A DNA stretch of 13,405 nucleotides from JAQVEB01 sp028698105 (GTDB lineage Bacteria; Bacteroidota; Bacteroidia; Bacteroidales; Dysgonomonadaceae): positions 1 to 13,405 of the forward strand of contig CAXYYA010000066.1 in assembly GCA_964293155.1 (NCBI GenBank). Direction: 5' to 3'. Positions 6,171 through 13,405 of this stretch are shown piece after piece (the first letter of the stretch is position 1; each line of letters opens with the position of its first letter). Under the pieces are notes generated by a model that searched no databases, was not told the DNA's origin, and was given only the letters and a program-made list of their open reading frames with translations. The position numbers and the translations under genes are program-made.

Positions 6171-6986
6171 ATGTTTTTACCCGAAAATATCGATTTCGCT
6201 TTTTCTGAAAAATACATATTATCCATCCGGCTTCTGCCGGATGGATTTTCTTTTTCTGTGCACCAGCCGGATGACCCGTCCGTCTTTTATTACAAAAAAG
6301 CTGCTTTCGGCAATAAAATGTCTTACGTCGAAAATATAAAAAAACTCATTTTCGATTTCAGCTTTTTCACACAAACCTTCCGGGAAACGCGCGTGATCGC
6401 CGTTTCGCAGAAATACACGCTTGTGCCCGAATATTTTTTCGATAAGTCCCGTGCCGAAAGTATGTTCAATTTTAACGTTCAGGACGGTAACGGGTTGGTA
6501 TTGCATCAACAGGTACCTGAAATTGAAGGAAATGTTGTTTTTGATATGGATACGGAGGTGCATTCGTTTCTGTCGCGCAACCTTTGGAATCCGGTTTTTT
6601 CGCATCACATCCAATCCCTGCTCTCATATTTCGCAACACATCATGCCGATTTCGGGGGAAAACGGTGCTACGTTGATTTTCGCGATAAGTTTATTGATGT
6701 GTGCTGTTTACAAAGCAACACGCTGCTATCCGCGAATACATTTGCCGTAACCGACCGGTTGGATGCTTTGTATTTCATCACCGGCGTGTGGGAAAAACTT
6801 CCGTTGCAGCAAACATCGGATCGGTTGTATTTAACCGGAAATGTTAATGCGCAAAAAGAAGCCGTTGATACCCTCAAAAAACTGATCCGTTACGTAGAAA
6901 TTCTTTCCTTTTCTCCGAAAACGGAGATTCCCGATGCAGAAAAACCAACTTTGCCAACCGGTTTATTGATACAACTATGCGAATAA
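6171..6986 (+). CDS. DUF3822 family protein (actin-like ATPase fold suspected)
   Basis: 271 residues with no signal peptide or membrane helix, so probably cytoplasmic. The sequence and its place directly before rsmD fit the Bacteroidetes-restricted DUF3822 family, whose role is unknown. The C-terminal half has a layout suggestive of the actin-like ATPase fold of PilM-type proteins: a beta-strand pair CYVDFRDKFIDVCCL (166-180), then LLSANTFAVTDRLDALYFI (185-203), and LYLTGN (219-224), which could stand where the second-domain nucleotide loop lies. The canonical Asp/Gly phosphate-binding loops are degenerate, so ATP binding cannot be claimed. It lies between a membrane protein and rsmD; its last ten bases overlap the rsmD start, suggesting coupled translation. 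The family call is fairly secure; the fold is inference. Confidence 0.8.
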   Translation: MFLPENIDFAFSEKYILSIRLLPDGFSFSVHQPDDPSVFYYKKAAFGNKMSYVENIKKLIFDFSFFTQTFRETRVIAVSQKYTLVPEYFFDKSRAESMFNFNVQDGNGLVLHQQVPEIEGNVVFDMDTEVHSFLSRNLWNPVFSHHIQSLLSYFATHHADFGGKRCYVDFRDKFIDVCCLQSNTLLSANTFAVTDRLDALYFITGVWEKLPLQQTSDRLYLTGNVNAQKEAVDTLKKLIRYVEILSFSPKTEIPDAEKPTLPTGLLIQLCE

Positions 6987-7513
6987 TCGGCGGAAAATAC
7001 AAATCGCGGAGGATACAGGTGCCAACCAACTTAAAGGCAAGGCCGACAACCGATTTTGCCCGTGAAAGCCTGTTCAACATCCTCAACAACCGGATAGATT
7101 GGGAAGAAACCAACGCGCTCGATCTGTTTTCCGGCACCGGCAGCATCGCGTTTGAACTTATTTCGCGCGGATGCCCGTTTGTAACCAGTGTGGAGACGAA
7201 CCAAAACCACCACAATTTTATCTGCAAAGCACAGGAAATACTCGGCGCGAAGGAATTATTCCCCATCAAAGCCGATGTGTTCAAGTACCTGCAATCGGTT
7301 CGGGAAAAATTCGACCTCATTTTTGCCGATCCGCCGTTCGATTTGCCCAACGGACACACCATCCCGTCTATTATCCTCGAAAAACAACTGCTCAAACCCG
7401 AAGGGATTTTCATCATGGAGCACTCCCGCGATCACAATTTCTCGCACCTTCCGCTCTTTAAAGAAGAACGGAAATACGGGAGTGTGCATTTTAGTTTTTT
7501 TGAGAATCAATAA
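6977..7513 (+). CDS. rsmD: 16S rRNA (guanine966-N2)-methyltransferase RsmD
   Basis: A 178-residue SAM-dependent methyltransferase that modifies the N2 of G966 in 16S rRNA during 30S assembly. It opens with the family hallmark MRIIGGKYKSRRI (1-13), followed by RPTTDFARESLFNIL (22-36), the SAM-binding loop DLFSGTGSIAFELISRG (49-65), the acidic end of strand 2 SVETN (71-75) and the catalytic ADPPF (117-121; NPPY-type motif IV). The length is normal for the family. The ATG at 6977 overlaps the end of the DUF3822 gene by ten bases. The gene converges on maeB with only 21 bases between the two stop codons. Confidence 0.96.
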   Translation: MRIIGGKYKSRRIQVPTNLKARPTTDFARESLFNILNNRIDWEETNALDLFSGTGSIAFELISRGCPFVTSVETNQNHHNFICKAQEILGAKELFPIKADVFKYLQSVREKFDLIFADPPFDLPNGHTIPSIILEKQLLKPEGIFIMEHSRDHNFSHLPLFKEERKYGSVHFSFFENQ

Positions 7514-7524
7514 AAACAGGGAGA

Positions 7525-7539
7525 CGTAATCGCATTACG
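7525..7539. terminator. Weak hairpin between convergent rsmD and maeB
   Basis: CGTAAT (7525-7530) and ATTACG (7534-7539) form a six-pair stem around a three-base loop, overlapping the maeB stop codon (7537-7535). On the minus strand the stem is followed, after a short gap, by TGTTTTTATT; on the plus strand there is no T tract. It is the only candidate in the 21-base convergent gap and may be a poor terminator for maeB. Confidence 0.25.
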
Positions 7540-9835
7540 CAATCCTTGTCAAATTATTGATTCGGATACTTTCTTCCACAATAGCGTCAATCACGGCTAC
7601 GGCGGTCATGTTCACGATATCGCGCACGGGCGTGTCCACGTCAAGAATATGCACCGGTTTGTTCAACCCCATCTGGATTGGACCAATTATATCCCCTACT
7701 CCGCTCTCCAGCAACAGCTTATACGCCGCATTTGCCGAACTTAAATTGGGGAAGATAAGCGTATTTACGTCCTTACCTTTTAGTTTGGTAAACGGATACT
7801 TTTCGTCGCGCAATTTCTTGTCCAGCGCGTAATTCACCTGCATTTCGCCGTCAACAACCATATCGGGACAGCGTTGTTGCAATATCTCCACGACCTTATG
7901 CACGCTTGCGGGACTGCCCACAGCATCGGCGCCGAAATTGGAGTACGACAGCATGGCGATGGCCGGATCGTAGGCGAAAAACTTAACGGTGGCGTTCGCC
8001 AAGCGGGCAATATCCACGAGCGTTTCGGTGGAAGGATGCCGGTTAAACAACGTATCGGCAAGGAACAACACGCCCTTTTTCGTGTTCACGATGTGCATGG
8101 CGGCGATATGATTCAACCCGTCGCGAATGCCGATCACCTCTTTCGCTATATCAATCGTATTCAAATATTTACTGAAAACCCCCGTGATCATGGCATCGGC
8201 TTCGCCGGTTTCCACCATCATCATGCCGAAATAGTTGCGTTCGAACATTTTTTCGGCAGCCTCATCGAATGTCATCCCCTGACGACTTCGCTTTTCGGTG
8301 AGAATTCCGGCGTAACGTAAACGACGTTTTTCCTCGCGGTCGTGGCGCAGGTTCACAATTTCAATACCCGAAATATCTATCTGATTTTCGGCAGCCACAT
8401 TGGCGATTTTCTCCTCATTGCCCAACAGAACCGGTTGGCAAATACCTTCAGCATAAGCCATTTCCGCCGCCTTGAGCATATTTAGGTGATTGGATTCCGA
8501 GAAGACCACCCGTTTAGGATGCTGGCGCGCCATTTCATAGAAGCGGCGCAGCATTTTATTGTCCAATCCCATCAGTTCGCGCAAACGAACATCGTATTGC
8601 TCCCAATCGGTAATGGGTTTCCGGGCGACGCCCGATTTCATCGCGGCTTTTGCCACGGCAGGCGCCACGGTGGTGAGCAAACGCGGGTCGAGCGGTTTGG
8701 GCACGATGTATTCGCGCCCGAAACTGAGGCGTTTCATGCTGTAAGCGGCGTTTACCACATCGGGAACCGATTTTTTGGTAAGCTCTGCCAAAGCGTGCAC
8801 TACGGCCACTTTCATTTCTTCGTTGATGCCCGTGGCCTGCACATCAAGCGCACCGCGGAAAATATACGGAAACCCGAGCACGTTGTTGATCTGATTGGGA
8901 TAATCGGAACGCCCTGTGGCGAAAATAATATCGTCGCGACTCGCCATCGCCAGCTCATACGAAATTTCGGGATTGGGGTTGGCAAGGGCAAACACAATCG
9001 GGTCGTGGTTCATGGACTGCACCATTTCCGCCGTGAGCACATCGGCTACCGAAAGGCCGAGAAATACATCGGCATCTTTCACCGCTTCTTCGAGCGTAGA
9101 AATATTCCGTTGCGTAGCAAACGGTTTTTTGCGGGCGTTCAGATCGGTGCGTTGCGTATTGATGACGCCTTTGGAATCGAGCATGACAATGTTTTCGAGT
9201 TTCGCTCCCAGCGCCATGTACAGTTGCGTGCACGAATTGGCGGCCGCTCCCGCTCCGTTTACCACAATGCGGACATTTTCGATCTTTTTGCCGTTCAGTT
9301 CCAGCGCATTCAGCAATCCGGCAGCCGAAATAATGGCTGTTCCGTGCTGGTCGTCGTGCATGATGGGAATATCGAGTTCGGCTTTCAACCGTTCCTCAAT
9401 CTCAAAACATTCCGGCGCTTTAATATCTTCCAGGTTTATGCCGCCAAACGTAGGCGAAATGGCCTTTACCGTCTGGATGAATTTTTCGGGGTCTTTCTCG
9501 TTCACTTCAATATCGAACACATCAATGCCGGCAAATATCTTAAACAGCAATCCTTTGCCCTCCATCACCGGTTTACCGGCCAGCGCGCCGATGTTCCCCA
9601 ACCCCAGCACGGCTGTGCCGTTGGAAATTACGGCTACCAAGTTGCCTTTGGAGGTATAATCGTAAGCGGCGTGCGGATTTTTCTCGATTTCGAGGCAGGG
9701 AGCCGCCACGCCGGGCGAATACGCCAGTGAGAGATCGCGTTGTGAACTGTATGGTTTGGTGGGAACAACTTCTATTTTTCCGGGACGGCCTTGCGCGTGA
9801 TACGCGAGCGCGTCGTTGTGTAATGTACTTGCCAT
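7535..9835 (-). CDS. maeB: NADP-dependent malic enzyme with C-terminal phosphotransacetylase-like domain
   Basis: A 766-residue MaeB-type enzyme: oxidative decarboxylation of malate to pyruvate and CO2 with NADP+, in the cytosol, feeding pyruvate and NADPH pools. N-terminal malic domain: SLAYSPGVAAPCLEI (36-50, with the catalytic Tyr39), NGTAVLGLGNIG (72-83), Lys94 in MEGKG, and the metal-binding segment HDDQHGTA (160-167). NAD(P)-binding domain: VVNGAGAAAN (191-200), ALANPNPEI (283-291) and the FATGRSDYPNQINN segment (305-318). From about 430 a phosphotransacetylase-like domain follows (RVVFSESNH, ADAMITG, MLSYSNFGADAVGSP, IIGPIQMG). Where active phosphotransacetylases have a Ser-Arg-Gly motif near the end, this protein has LDVDTPVRDI (731-740), so that domain is probably regulatory, as in other MaeB proteins. 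The start is ATG at 9835 after an A-rich leader. Full length matches the family (about 760). Confidence 0.95.
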   Translation of the reverse strand: MASTLHNDALAYHAQGRPGKIEVVPTKPYSSQRDLSLAYSPGVAAPCLEIEKNPHAAYDYTSKGNLVAVISNGTAVLGLGNIGALAGKPVMEGKGLLFKIFAGIDVFDIEVNEKDPEKFIQTVKAISPTFGGINLEDIKAPECFEIEERLKAELDIPIMHDDQHGTAIISAAGLLNALELNGKKIENVRIVVNGAGAAANSCTQLYMALGAKLENIVMLDSKGVINTQRTDLNARKKPFATQRNISTLEEAVKDADVFLGLSVADVLTAEMVQSMNHDPIVFALANPNPEISYELAMASRDDIIFATGRSDYPNQINNVLGFPYIFRGALDVQATGINEEMKVAVVHALAELTKKSVPDVVNAAYSMKRLSFGREYIVPKPLDPRLLTTVAPAVAKAAMKSGVARKPITDWEQYDVRLRELMGLDNKMLRRFYEMARQHPKRVVFSESNHLNMLKAAEMAYAEGICQPVLLGNEEKIANVAAENQIDISGIEIVNLRHDREEKRRLRYAGILTEKRSRQGMTFDEAAEKMFERNYFGMMMVETGEADAMITGVFSKYLNTIDIAKEVIGIRDGLNHIAAMHIVNTKKGVLFLADTLFNRHPSTETLVDIARLANATVKFFAYDPAIAMLSYSNFGADAVGSPASVHKVVEILQQRCPDMVVDGEMQVNYALDKKLRDEKYPFTKLKGKDVNTLIFPNLSSANAAYKLLLESGVGDIIGPIQMGLNKPVHILDVDTPVRDIVNMTAVAVIDAIVEESIRINNLTRIA

Positions 9836-10048
9836 TTTTTTGTTTTGTATCTAAAAGATGAAAAATTGCACGAAATTACAAAAAACGCGTCACAATTGGC
9901 TCTATTTTACTGCAAAATGATGCTAAAAAGTTGATGACGGAACGGAATGAAAGAACGAAACATGAGTCTGAATACCCAAAAATCGAAAAAAGGATTCGCT
10001 AAACCGATTTTTAAGTGTATTTTTGCACTTCATTTTTATTAAAATTTT
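9836..10048. other. Divergent intergenic region between maeB and the TonB-dependent receptor
   Basis: 213 bases between two diverging starts. For the receptor there is a good -7 element at 10018-10025 (listed separately). For maeB the best match is TAATTTCG on the minus strand (9878-9871), one base off TAnnTTTG, with no convincing -33 box; it would leave a leader of about 30 bases. I see no cobalamin box, other riboswitch hallmark, terminator or convincing small gene. The 70-codon minus-strand frame 10135-9923 overlaps the receptor's leader and shows no coding character. Confidence 0.5.
9995..10025 (+). promoter_or_regulatory. Candidate promoter of the TonB-dependent receptor
   Basis: TATTTTTG (10018-10025) exactly matches the Bacteroidetes -7 consensus TAnnTTTG. 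TTCG (9995-9998) matches three of four bases of the TTTG -33 box at a spacing of 19 bases, which is within the normal range. Transcription would start about 17 bases before the ATG at 10049, leaving a short AT-rich leader. The spacing and exact -7 match make this the best promoter prediction in the window. Confidence 0.5.
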
Positions 10049-12094
10049 ATGAACAAAAATCAGTTGAACCCGATGAAGGCGTTTCGTTTCAAACGATTTG
10101 CCCGTAAGTCGTACAGCGTTTTCAACAGCATCCACAAGGCCGTAACTATCGGTGTACTATCGGGATGCACGTTGACGAGCGCTCACGCGGCTTCGGTAAA
10201 TCCGGTGGAGAAAATCCGGATCGAAACGTTGTCAGACACCATCCCGCTCCGCGAGCTGGATGAAGTGGTGGTTACCGCATCGAAAGTGGATTTGCCGTTG
10301 AATTTGGCAGCCAAGCAGGTAACCGTCATCACGAGAACAGAAATTGAACGGGCGCCCGTTCGCAGTATCGAAGACCTTTTAAATTACGTGGCAGGCGTAG
10401 ATATCCTGCAGCGCGGGCCGCACGGCGTACAGGCGGACATTTCCCTCAGAGGCGGATCGTTTGACCAGGCCGCCATTCTCCTCAACGGTGTAAACCTCAC
10501 CAATCCTCAAACCGGACATTACAGTTTTGATATTCCCGTGAACCTTTCCGATATCGAGCTCATCGAGATCGTGCAGGGTCCGTCGTCGCTGGTGTACGGC
10601 GCAAGCGCTTTTTCGGGAGGAATTAACATCATCACCAAAAAAGACTCGGAATCCAATGCGTACGCGAAACTGGAAGGCGGTATGCACGGGCTTTTCGGTG
10701 CGGAAGCACGCGGAGCGTACAGAACGAAATCGTCTGTCCACCGGCTTTCGGCAGGCTACAAACGGTCGGACGGATACATCGCCAACAGCGATTACAACAT
10801 CTGGAATTTGTTGTGGCAAAGCCGGTTTGATGTCAATAACTCGTTTATTGATCTGCAGGCGGGCATAAACGATAAGGCCTACGGCGCCAACACGTTTTAC
10901 ACGGCTGCTTATCCTAATCAATTCGATGATACACAGGGAATTTTTGCTTCGATCCGAGGCGAAACGAATGGAAAACTCAAATTTATTCCGCATATCTACT
11001 GGAGCCGGCATTACGATGAGTTTCAGCTTATTCGCGAAGGAACGCCCGATGTTCCCGCATGGTACAAAGACCACAACTATCACCGGAGCGATGTGTTCGG
11101 CATGAACCTGAACATGCAATACGCCTCATCGTTGGGCATCACAAGTTTTGGCGGGGAGTTTCGGAACGAAGGAATTTTGAGCAGTGTGCTAGGTAAACCG
11201 CTGGACGAACCCATAGGAAAATACACAAAATCCGATAACCGCACCAATATCGGTTATTTTGCCGAACATACCTTTATTCTCGATAAATTTACGCTCTCGC
11301 TGGGCGGATTATTGAATTACAATACGGCCATCGTGAATAAATTTGATCTCTATCCGGCTGTAAATGCCTCGTTCAGAGCAATGGGCGATCTCAGTTTTTA
11401 TGCATCGTGGAACAAAGCCACCCGCATGCCCACCTTTACTGATTTGTATTATACCACCGCAACCCATACCGGAAACAGTAATCTGGAAGCGGAGCTTTCC
11501 GAAGCATTTGAAGTGGGTATCAAATACGCTAGCCGGATTATCCGGGTAAATGCCGCCGTTTTTTACATGAAAGGGCGCAATATGATAGATTGGGTAAAAC
11601 CGTCGCCGGAGGCGTTGTGGGAATCGCGCAACCACACCAAACTCAACAAATCGGGGATTGAAACGTCGGTTTCACTGGATTTGAATGAATGGTTCGGAGA
11701 GCATCAGCCGTTGCAATCGTTATCGCTGGGTTACATGCACATTAGCCAGGATTTGGTGGAAAGCGAACTGATATCAAACTACACGCTCAATCACTTGCGA
11801 CATAAATTCACCGCCAATTTGTATCACAAAATTGCGAAAAATCTGTCACTATCGTGGAATTTCCGATGGCAAGACCGTGCGGGTTCGTACATTCAGTACG
11901 TGAATCTGAAACCCGGCGAACGCACGAACTATAAACCCTTTTCCATTCTGGATGTTAAAGCAAATTACACGCTAAAAAATACGAATATTTTTGTGAACAT
12001 CAATAATATTTTCAACACCACACATGTGGATTTAGGCAATATTCCCCAACCCGGATTCTGGCTGAGCGGAGGGGTGAGTTATAAATTCCAGTAA
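10049..12094 (+). CDS. TonB-dependent outer membrane receptor (BtuB-like architecture)
   Basis: 681 residues. An outer membrane 22-strand barrel with an N-terminal plug, importing an unknown ligand with energy from TonB-ExbBD. A long leader (1-47) has a basic stretch RFKRFARKSYSVFNSIHK (13-30), a hydrophobic core VTIGVLSGCTL and a likely signal peptidase I site after SAHA. A TonB-box-like segment ELDEVVVTAS lies at 69-78. The plug runs from about 78 to 197 (VTVITRTEIE, SIEDLLNYVAGVDI, ISLRGGSFDQAAILLNGV, IEIVQGPSSLVYG, SGGINIITK). The rest is barrel, with repeated aromatic and Gly-rich strands, ending WLSGGVSYKFQ. The plug resembles BtuB/COG4206 receptors, but no cobalamin riboswitch or corrinoid gene is nearby, and there is no SusD partner or carboxypeptidase-like N-terminal domain, so the substrate cannot be named. 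Met9 is an alternative start. A strong terminator follows, so it is probably monocistronic. Confidence 0.92.
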   Translation: MNKNQLNPMKAFRFKRFARKSYSVFNSIHKAVTIGVLSGCTLTSAHAASVNPVEKIRIETLSDTIPLRELDEVVVTASKVDLPLNLAAKQVTVITRTEIERAPVRSIEDLLNYVAGVDILQRGPHGVQADISLRGGSFDQAAILLNGVNLTNPQTGHYSFDIPVNLSDIELIEIVQGPSSLVYGASAFSGGINIITKKDSESNAYAKLEGGMHGLFGAEARGAYRTKSSVHRLSAGYKRSDGYIANSDYNIWNLLWQSRFDVNNSFIDLQAGINDKAYGANTFYTAAYPNQFDDTQGIFASIRGETNGKLKFIPHIYWSRHYDEFQLIREGTPDVPAWYKDHNYHRSDVFGMNLNMQYASSLGITSFGGEFRNEGILSSVLGKPLDEPIGKYTKSDNRTNIGYFAEHTFILDKFTLSLGGLLNYNTAIVNKFDLYPAVNASFRAMGDLSFYASWNKATRMPTFTDLYYTTATHTGNSNLEAELSEAFEVGIKYASRIIRVNAAVFYMKGRNMIDWVKPSPEALWESRNHTKLNKSGIETSVSLDLNEWFGEHQPLQSLSLGYMHISQDLVESELISNYTLNHLRHKFTANLYHKIAKNLSLSWNFRWQDRAGSYIQYVNLKPGERTNYKPFSILDVKANYTLKNTNIFVNINNIFNTTHVDLGNIPQPGFWLSGGVSYKFQ

Positions 12095-12143
12095 AAAACT
12101 CGGAAGAAACTACTATTTTCAAAATTAGTTTTAGAATTATATC

Positions 12144-12186
12144 ACTCTATACAAAGATTTTTCACATCTTTGTATAGAGTTTTTTT
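12144..12186 (+). terminator. Strong rho-independent terminator after the TonB-dependent receptor
   Basis: A perfect 15-base inverted repeat, ACTCTATACAAAGAT (12144-12158) and ATCTTTGTATAGAGT (12166-12180), with a seven-base loop, is followed directly by TTTTTT (12181-12186). It begins 49 bases after the receptor stop codon and 93 bases before the next start. The T tract lies only on the plus-strand side, so it acts on the receptor transcript. It separates the receptor from the oxidoreductase gene. Confidence 0.92.
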
Positions 12187-12236
12187 GACTCTTTACATAA
12201 AATCACCTGAAAATTTTTTAATCTTTTATCAACGAA

Positions 12237-13405
12237 ATGGAAAGAAGAAGATTTATTCGTAACTCCGCTTCTGCGCTTGCGATGGGATTCATTACCCCTT
12301 CGGTTCTGCAGAACACCAACCTGTTTGCTAATCGCGTCAGCGCGAACGATAAAATCGGTGTCGGGCTCATCGGATGCCGTGGTATGGGTTGGGCTAATCT
12401 ATCGGATTTTCTTATCCACCCCGAAATTGACTGTATCGCGCTTTGCGATATTGATCAGAATGTATTAAGCAGGAGAGTCGCAGACGCGGTGAAACTTAGA
12501 AACAAAAAACCTGCGGTTTATTCCGACTATCGGAAGATGCTGGAGAGAAAAGACATTGATGTGGTCATCATCGGAACGCCCGATCACTGGCATTGCCTGC
12601 AAATGACCGACGCGTGCGCTGCAGGAAAAGATGTGTACGTTGAAAAACCGATCGCCAACTCCATCGCTGAATGCGATGCAATGGTTGCGGCAGCAAAAAA
12701 ATACAACCGGGTTGTACAGGTTGGCCAGCAACAACGAAGCGGCAGTCACTGGCACGAAATGAAACGGTATATCGCCAGCGGTAAACTGGGAAAAATAGCA
12801 CAGGTAAATGTTTGGGCCAACTTCAATTACGCGGCCATTCTGAATCCTGTTCCGGACGGCCCCGTTCCCGCCGGCATTGATTTTAATACCTGGCTCGGCC
12901 CGGCTCCCATGAGAACGTTCAACGAAAAACGTTTTCACGGTTCCTGGCGTATGTTTTGGGATTACGGCGGAGGCTTGATGACCGATTGGGGAGTGCATCT
13001 GCTCGATATGGCTTTATGGGGGATGAATGTGACGGAAATGCCCAACAGGGTCATTAGTTCGGGAGGAAATTTTGCTTATCCCGATAACTATGCCGAAACG
13101 TTCGATACCCTTTCGGTGATTTACGAATTCGATGACTTCACCATTCAGTGGAACAACGTTGCAGGGACTGAAACAGGGCCTTACAACAGAAATTACGGCC
13201 TCGCATTTAAAGGAACCAACGGAACGCTGGTTGCCAACCGCGAAGGTTGGGAAGTTATTCCGGAGAAAAATAAGGCTGAAGCCGTAAAATCCGAACCCGA
13301 TTATCAGGATCATAAAAAACACGTGGCTAAGTTCATTGATTGCGTGAAAAAACGCGATCATGATACGGCCTGCACCATCAATAACGGTAGTTTGTGTGCT
13401 AAATA
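12237..13405 (+). CDS. Tat-exported Gfo/Idh/MocA family oxidoreductase (3' end cut by window edge)
   Basis: 389 codons are visible of a Gfo/Idh/MocA-family dehydrogenase, a family that uses NAD(P) to oxidise, reduce or epimerise sugars and polyols. The N-terminus MERRRFIRNSASALAMG carries a twin-arginine signal (RRRF, then a hydrophobic stretch to about residue 25), so the product is probably exported folded to the periplasm or anchored there. The Rossmann part shows GLIGCRGMG (43-51), ALCDID (68-73), VIIGTPDHWH (110-119) and the family EKP (136-138) with catalytic Lys137. The C-terminal domain has GGGLMTDWGVHLLD (244-257) with a conserved His254. The start is ATG at 12237 after an A/T-rich leader. 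Family members with this signal are usually about 420-470 residues, so perhaps 30-80 are missing. The substrate is unknown; no partner gene is visible. No clear promoter was found in 12187-12236. Confidence 0.92.
   Translation, partial: MERRRFIRNSASALAMGFITPSVLQNTNLFANRVSANDKIGVGLIGCRGMGWANLSDFLIHPEIDCIALCDIDQNVLSRRVADAVKLRNKKPAVYSDYRKMLERKDIDVVIIGTPDHWHCLQMTDACAAGKDVYVEKPIANSIAECDAMVAAAKKYNRVVQVGQQQRSGSHWHEMKRYIASGKLGKIAQVNVWANFNYAAILNPVPDGPVPAGIDFNTWLGPAPMRTFNEKRFHGSWRMFWDYGGGLMTDWGVHLLDMALWGMNVTEMPNRVISSGGNFAYPDNYAETFDTLSVIYEFDDFTIQWNNVAGTETGPYNRNYGLAFKGTNGTLVANREGWEVIPEKNKAEAVKSEPDYQDHKKHVAKFIDCVKKRDHDTACTINNGSLCAK

Noticed and set aside
8486..9730. Long open frame (414 codons) on the plus strand opposite maeB
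   Set aside because: It is antisense to a full-length malic enzyme with every family motif intact; its translation is rich in His, Phe and Arg with no recognisable domain, as expected for a shadow frame.
9836..10048. Cobalamin riboswitch upstream of the BtuB-like receptor
   Set aside because: The gap has no B12-box-like sequence, and the predicted leader is only about 17 bases, too short for a riboswitch.
9923..10135. 70-codon minus-strand frame across the maeB/receptor gap
   Set aside because: It runs antisense into the receptor's signal peptide and has no ribosome binding site, motif or hydrophobic pattern suggesting a real small protein.
10379..11119. 246-codon minus-strand frame opposite the TonB-dependent receptor
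   Set aside because: It lies wholly within the receptor's plug and early barrel, whose motifs are clear; the product has no recognisable features.
1..13405. CRISPR array, tRNA, rRNA, insertion sequence or prophage
   Set aside because: No regularly spaced repeats, tRNA-like cloverleaf, transposase, integrase or terminal inverted repeats were noticed on reading either strand. A dedicated search could still find a short or degenerate element.

Overview
The window looks like chromosomal DNA of a member of the Bacteroidota, most likely a Bacteroidales (a Dysgonomonadaceae-like lineage is a guess). Support comes from gene content and signals: a DUF3822-type gene next to rsmD, a Bacteroidetes-style coiled-coil lipoprotein, a TonB-dependent receptor with the long basic leader seen in this phylum, the two-domain malic enzyme, A-rich leaders instead of strong Shine-Dalgarno sites, and several matches to the Bacteroidetes -7 promoter element (TAnnTTTG). 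No rRNA, tRNA, CRISPR, insertion sequence or riboswitch was seen.

Layout. Positions 1-5323 are all on the minus strand. Read in the direction of transcription they are: a RecD-like superfamily 1 helicase (5323-3899); a three-gene group of a conserved hypothetical (3835-3089), rsmI (3065-2391) and a coiled-coil lipoprotein (2320-1466); a long hairpin with a T-rich tail (1440-1379), probably the terminator of that group; an AT-rich, overlapping HEPN/MNT pair (1362-689); and a YjjG-like HAD nucleotidase (659 to beyond the left edge). From a divergent promoter region (5324-5437) a plus-strand trio runs right: a single-pass membrane protein (5438-6145), a DUF3822 protein (6171-6986) and rsmD (6977-7513). 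It meets the minus-strand malic enzyme gene (9835-7535) tail to tail. A second divergent region (9836-10048) starts a plus-strand TonB-dependent receptor (10049-12094), which ends at a very clear intrinsic terminator. A Tat-exported Gfo/Idh/MocA oxidoreductase begins at 12237 and runs off the right edge.

Function. Most of the window is housekeeping: two 16S rRNA methyltransferases (RsmI, RsmD), DNA repair or recombination (helicase), nucleotide clean-up (YjjG-like) and central carbon metabolism (MaeB). The accessory-looking parts are the HEPN/MNT module, which resembles a toxin-antitoxin or minimal nucleotidyltransferase system and has clearly lower G+C than its neighbours, and the outer-surface and periplasmic genes at the right. 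I did not find a convincing new multi-gene defence or mobile system. The best candidates for new biology are the HEPN/MNT pair without the canonical HEPN RNase motif, the membrane protein plus DUF3822 pair (possibly related in design to a pilin or PilM module), and the conserved hypothetical between the helicase and rsmI.
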